Assembly (NCBI GenBank): GCA_900543345.1
Contig: UQRJ01000187.1
Location: forward strand, 1 to 6,074
DNA from: an uncultured Sporolactobacillus sp.
GTDB lineage: Bacteria; Bacillota; Bacilli; Bacillales; Sporolactobacillaceae
Direction of reading: 5' to 3'
Length of the DNA stretch: 6,074 bases
A model generated the notes under the pieces. It did no database searches. It was not told where the DNA came from and saw nothing but the letters and a program-made list of their open reading frames with translations. Position numbers and translations under genes: made by a program. This document shows, in pieces, positions 6,028 to 6,074 of this stretch; the stretch's first letter is position 1, and every line of letters starts with the position of its first letter.

Positions 6028-6074
6028 CTGTCTCTTATACACATCTCCGAGCCCACGAGACCCTAAGACATCTC
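6028..6074. other. Illumina Nextera adapter left at the contig end (not genomic)
   Basis: The last 47 bases are, in order: the 19-bp Tn5 mosaic end CTGTCTCTTATACACATCT (6028-6046), the read-2 adapter tail CCGAGCCCACGAGAC (6047-6061), an 8-base i7 index CCTAAGAC (6062-6069, which from memory equals Nextera XT index N726), and ATCTC (6070-6074), the first bases of the P7 arm. The order and spacing are exactly those of a Nextera library molecule read through its insert. This is a library artefact, not a transposon in the organism. Confidence 0.98.

Noticed and set aside
6028..6046. Tn5 19-bp mosaic end, as a sign of a real transposon
   Set aside because: It is followed directly by the Illumina read-2 tail, index and P7 start, which identifies library adapter rather than a mobile element.

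Overview
This 6.07 kb window holds only minus-strand genes and looks like the chromosome of a Firmicute of class Bacilli. Four things point there: a SAM-I (S-box) riboswitch in front of metN, a Bacillus-type quinolinate synthase, a NadA-linked NifS cysteine desulfurase, and strong AGGAGG-type ribosome binding sites with a consensus -35 box. The coding DNA is of moderate GC, with AT-rich gaps. That fits a mid-GC Bacilli lineage (Sporolactobacillaceae-like or similar), but genus cannot be told from the sequence alone.

Reading in the direction of transcription, from high to low coordinates. (1) Positions 6028-6074 are not biological: they are an Illumina Nextera adapter (mosaic end, read-2 tail, i7 index, start of the P7 arm), so the window ends at an untrimmed contig end. 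(2) nadA (quinolinate synthase, 5' end missing) is followed 23 bp later by nifS, a cysteine desulfurase probably serving the NadA [4Fe-4S] cluster; together they form the end of an NAD-biosynthesis operon, closed by a likely intrinsic terminator at 3895-3932. (3) A roughly 340 bp AT-rich gap contains that terminator and a possible promoter for the next gene. (4) A fatty-acyl-CoA synthetase-like (ANL superfamily) gene is split by a single-base frameshift at about 3170, exactly before its ATP-binding P-loop; the two pieces add up to one normal-length enzyme of about 515 residues. (5) A gap of about 540 bp contains an unexplained stretch with a hairpin, a SigA-type promoter, a complete SAM-I riboswitch and a terminator/antiterminator switch. 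(6) metN and metI, the ATPase and permease of a methionine ABC importer, overlap by ATGA; metI runs off the left edge.

The met region works as one unit: when S-adenosylmethionine is plentiful the leader should terminate transcription before metN, and when it is scarce an alternative 10-bp antiterminator should let metNI be made. The NAD region couples an oxygen-sensitive Fe-S enzyme to its own sulfur donor. I see no CRISPR array, insertion sequence, phage gene, tRNA or rRNA. I do not see a wholly new system. The points most worth checking are the adapter chimera, the frameshift, an inverted repeat over the met promoter -35 box, and the unexplained DNA at 1872-2106.
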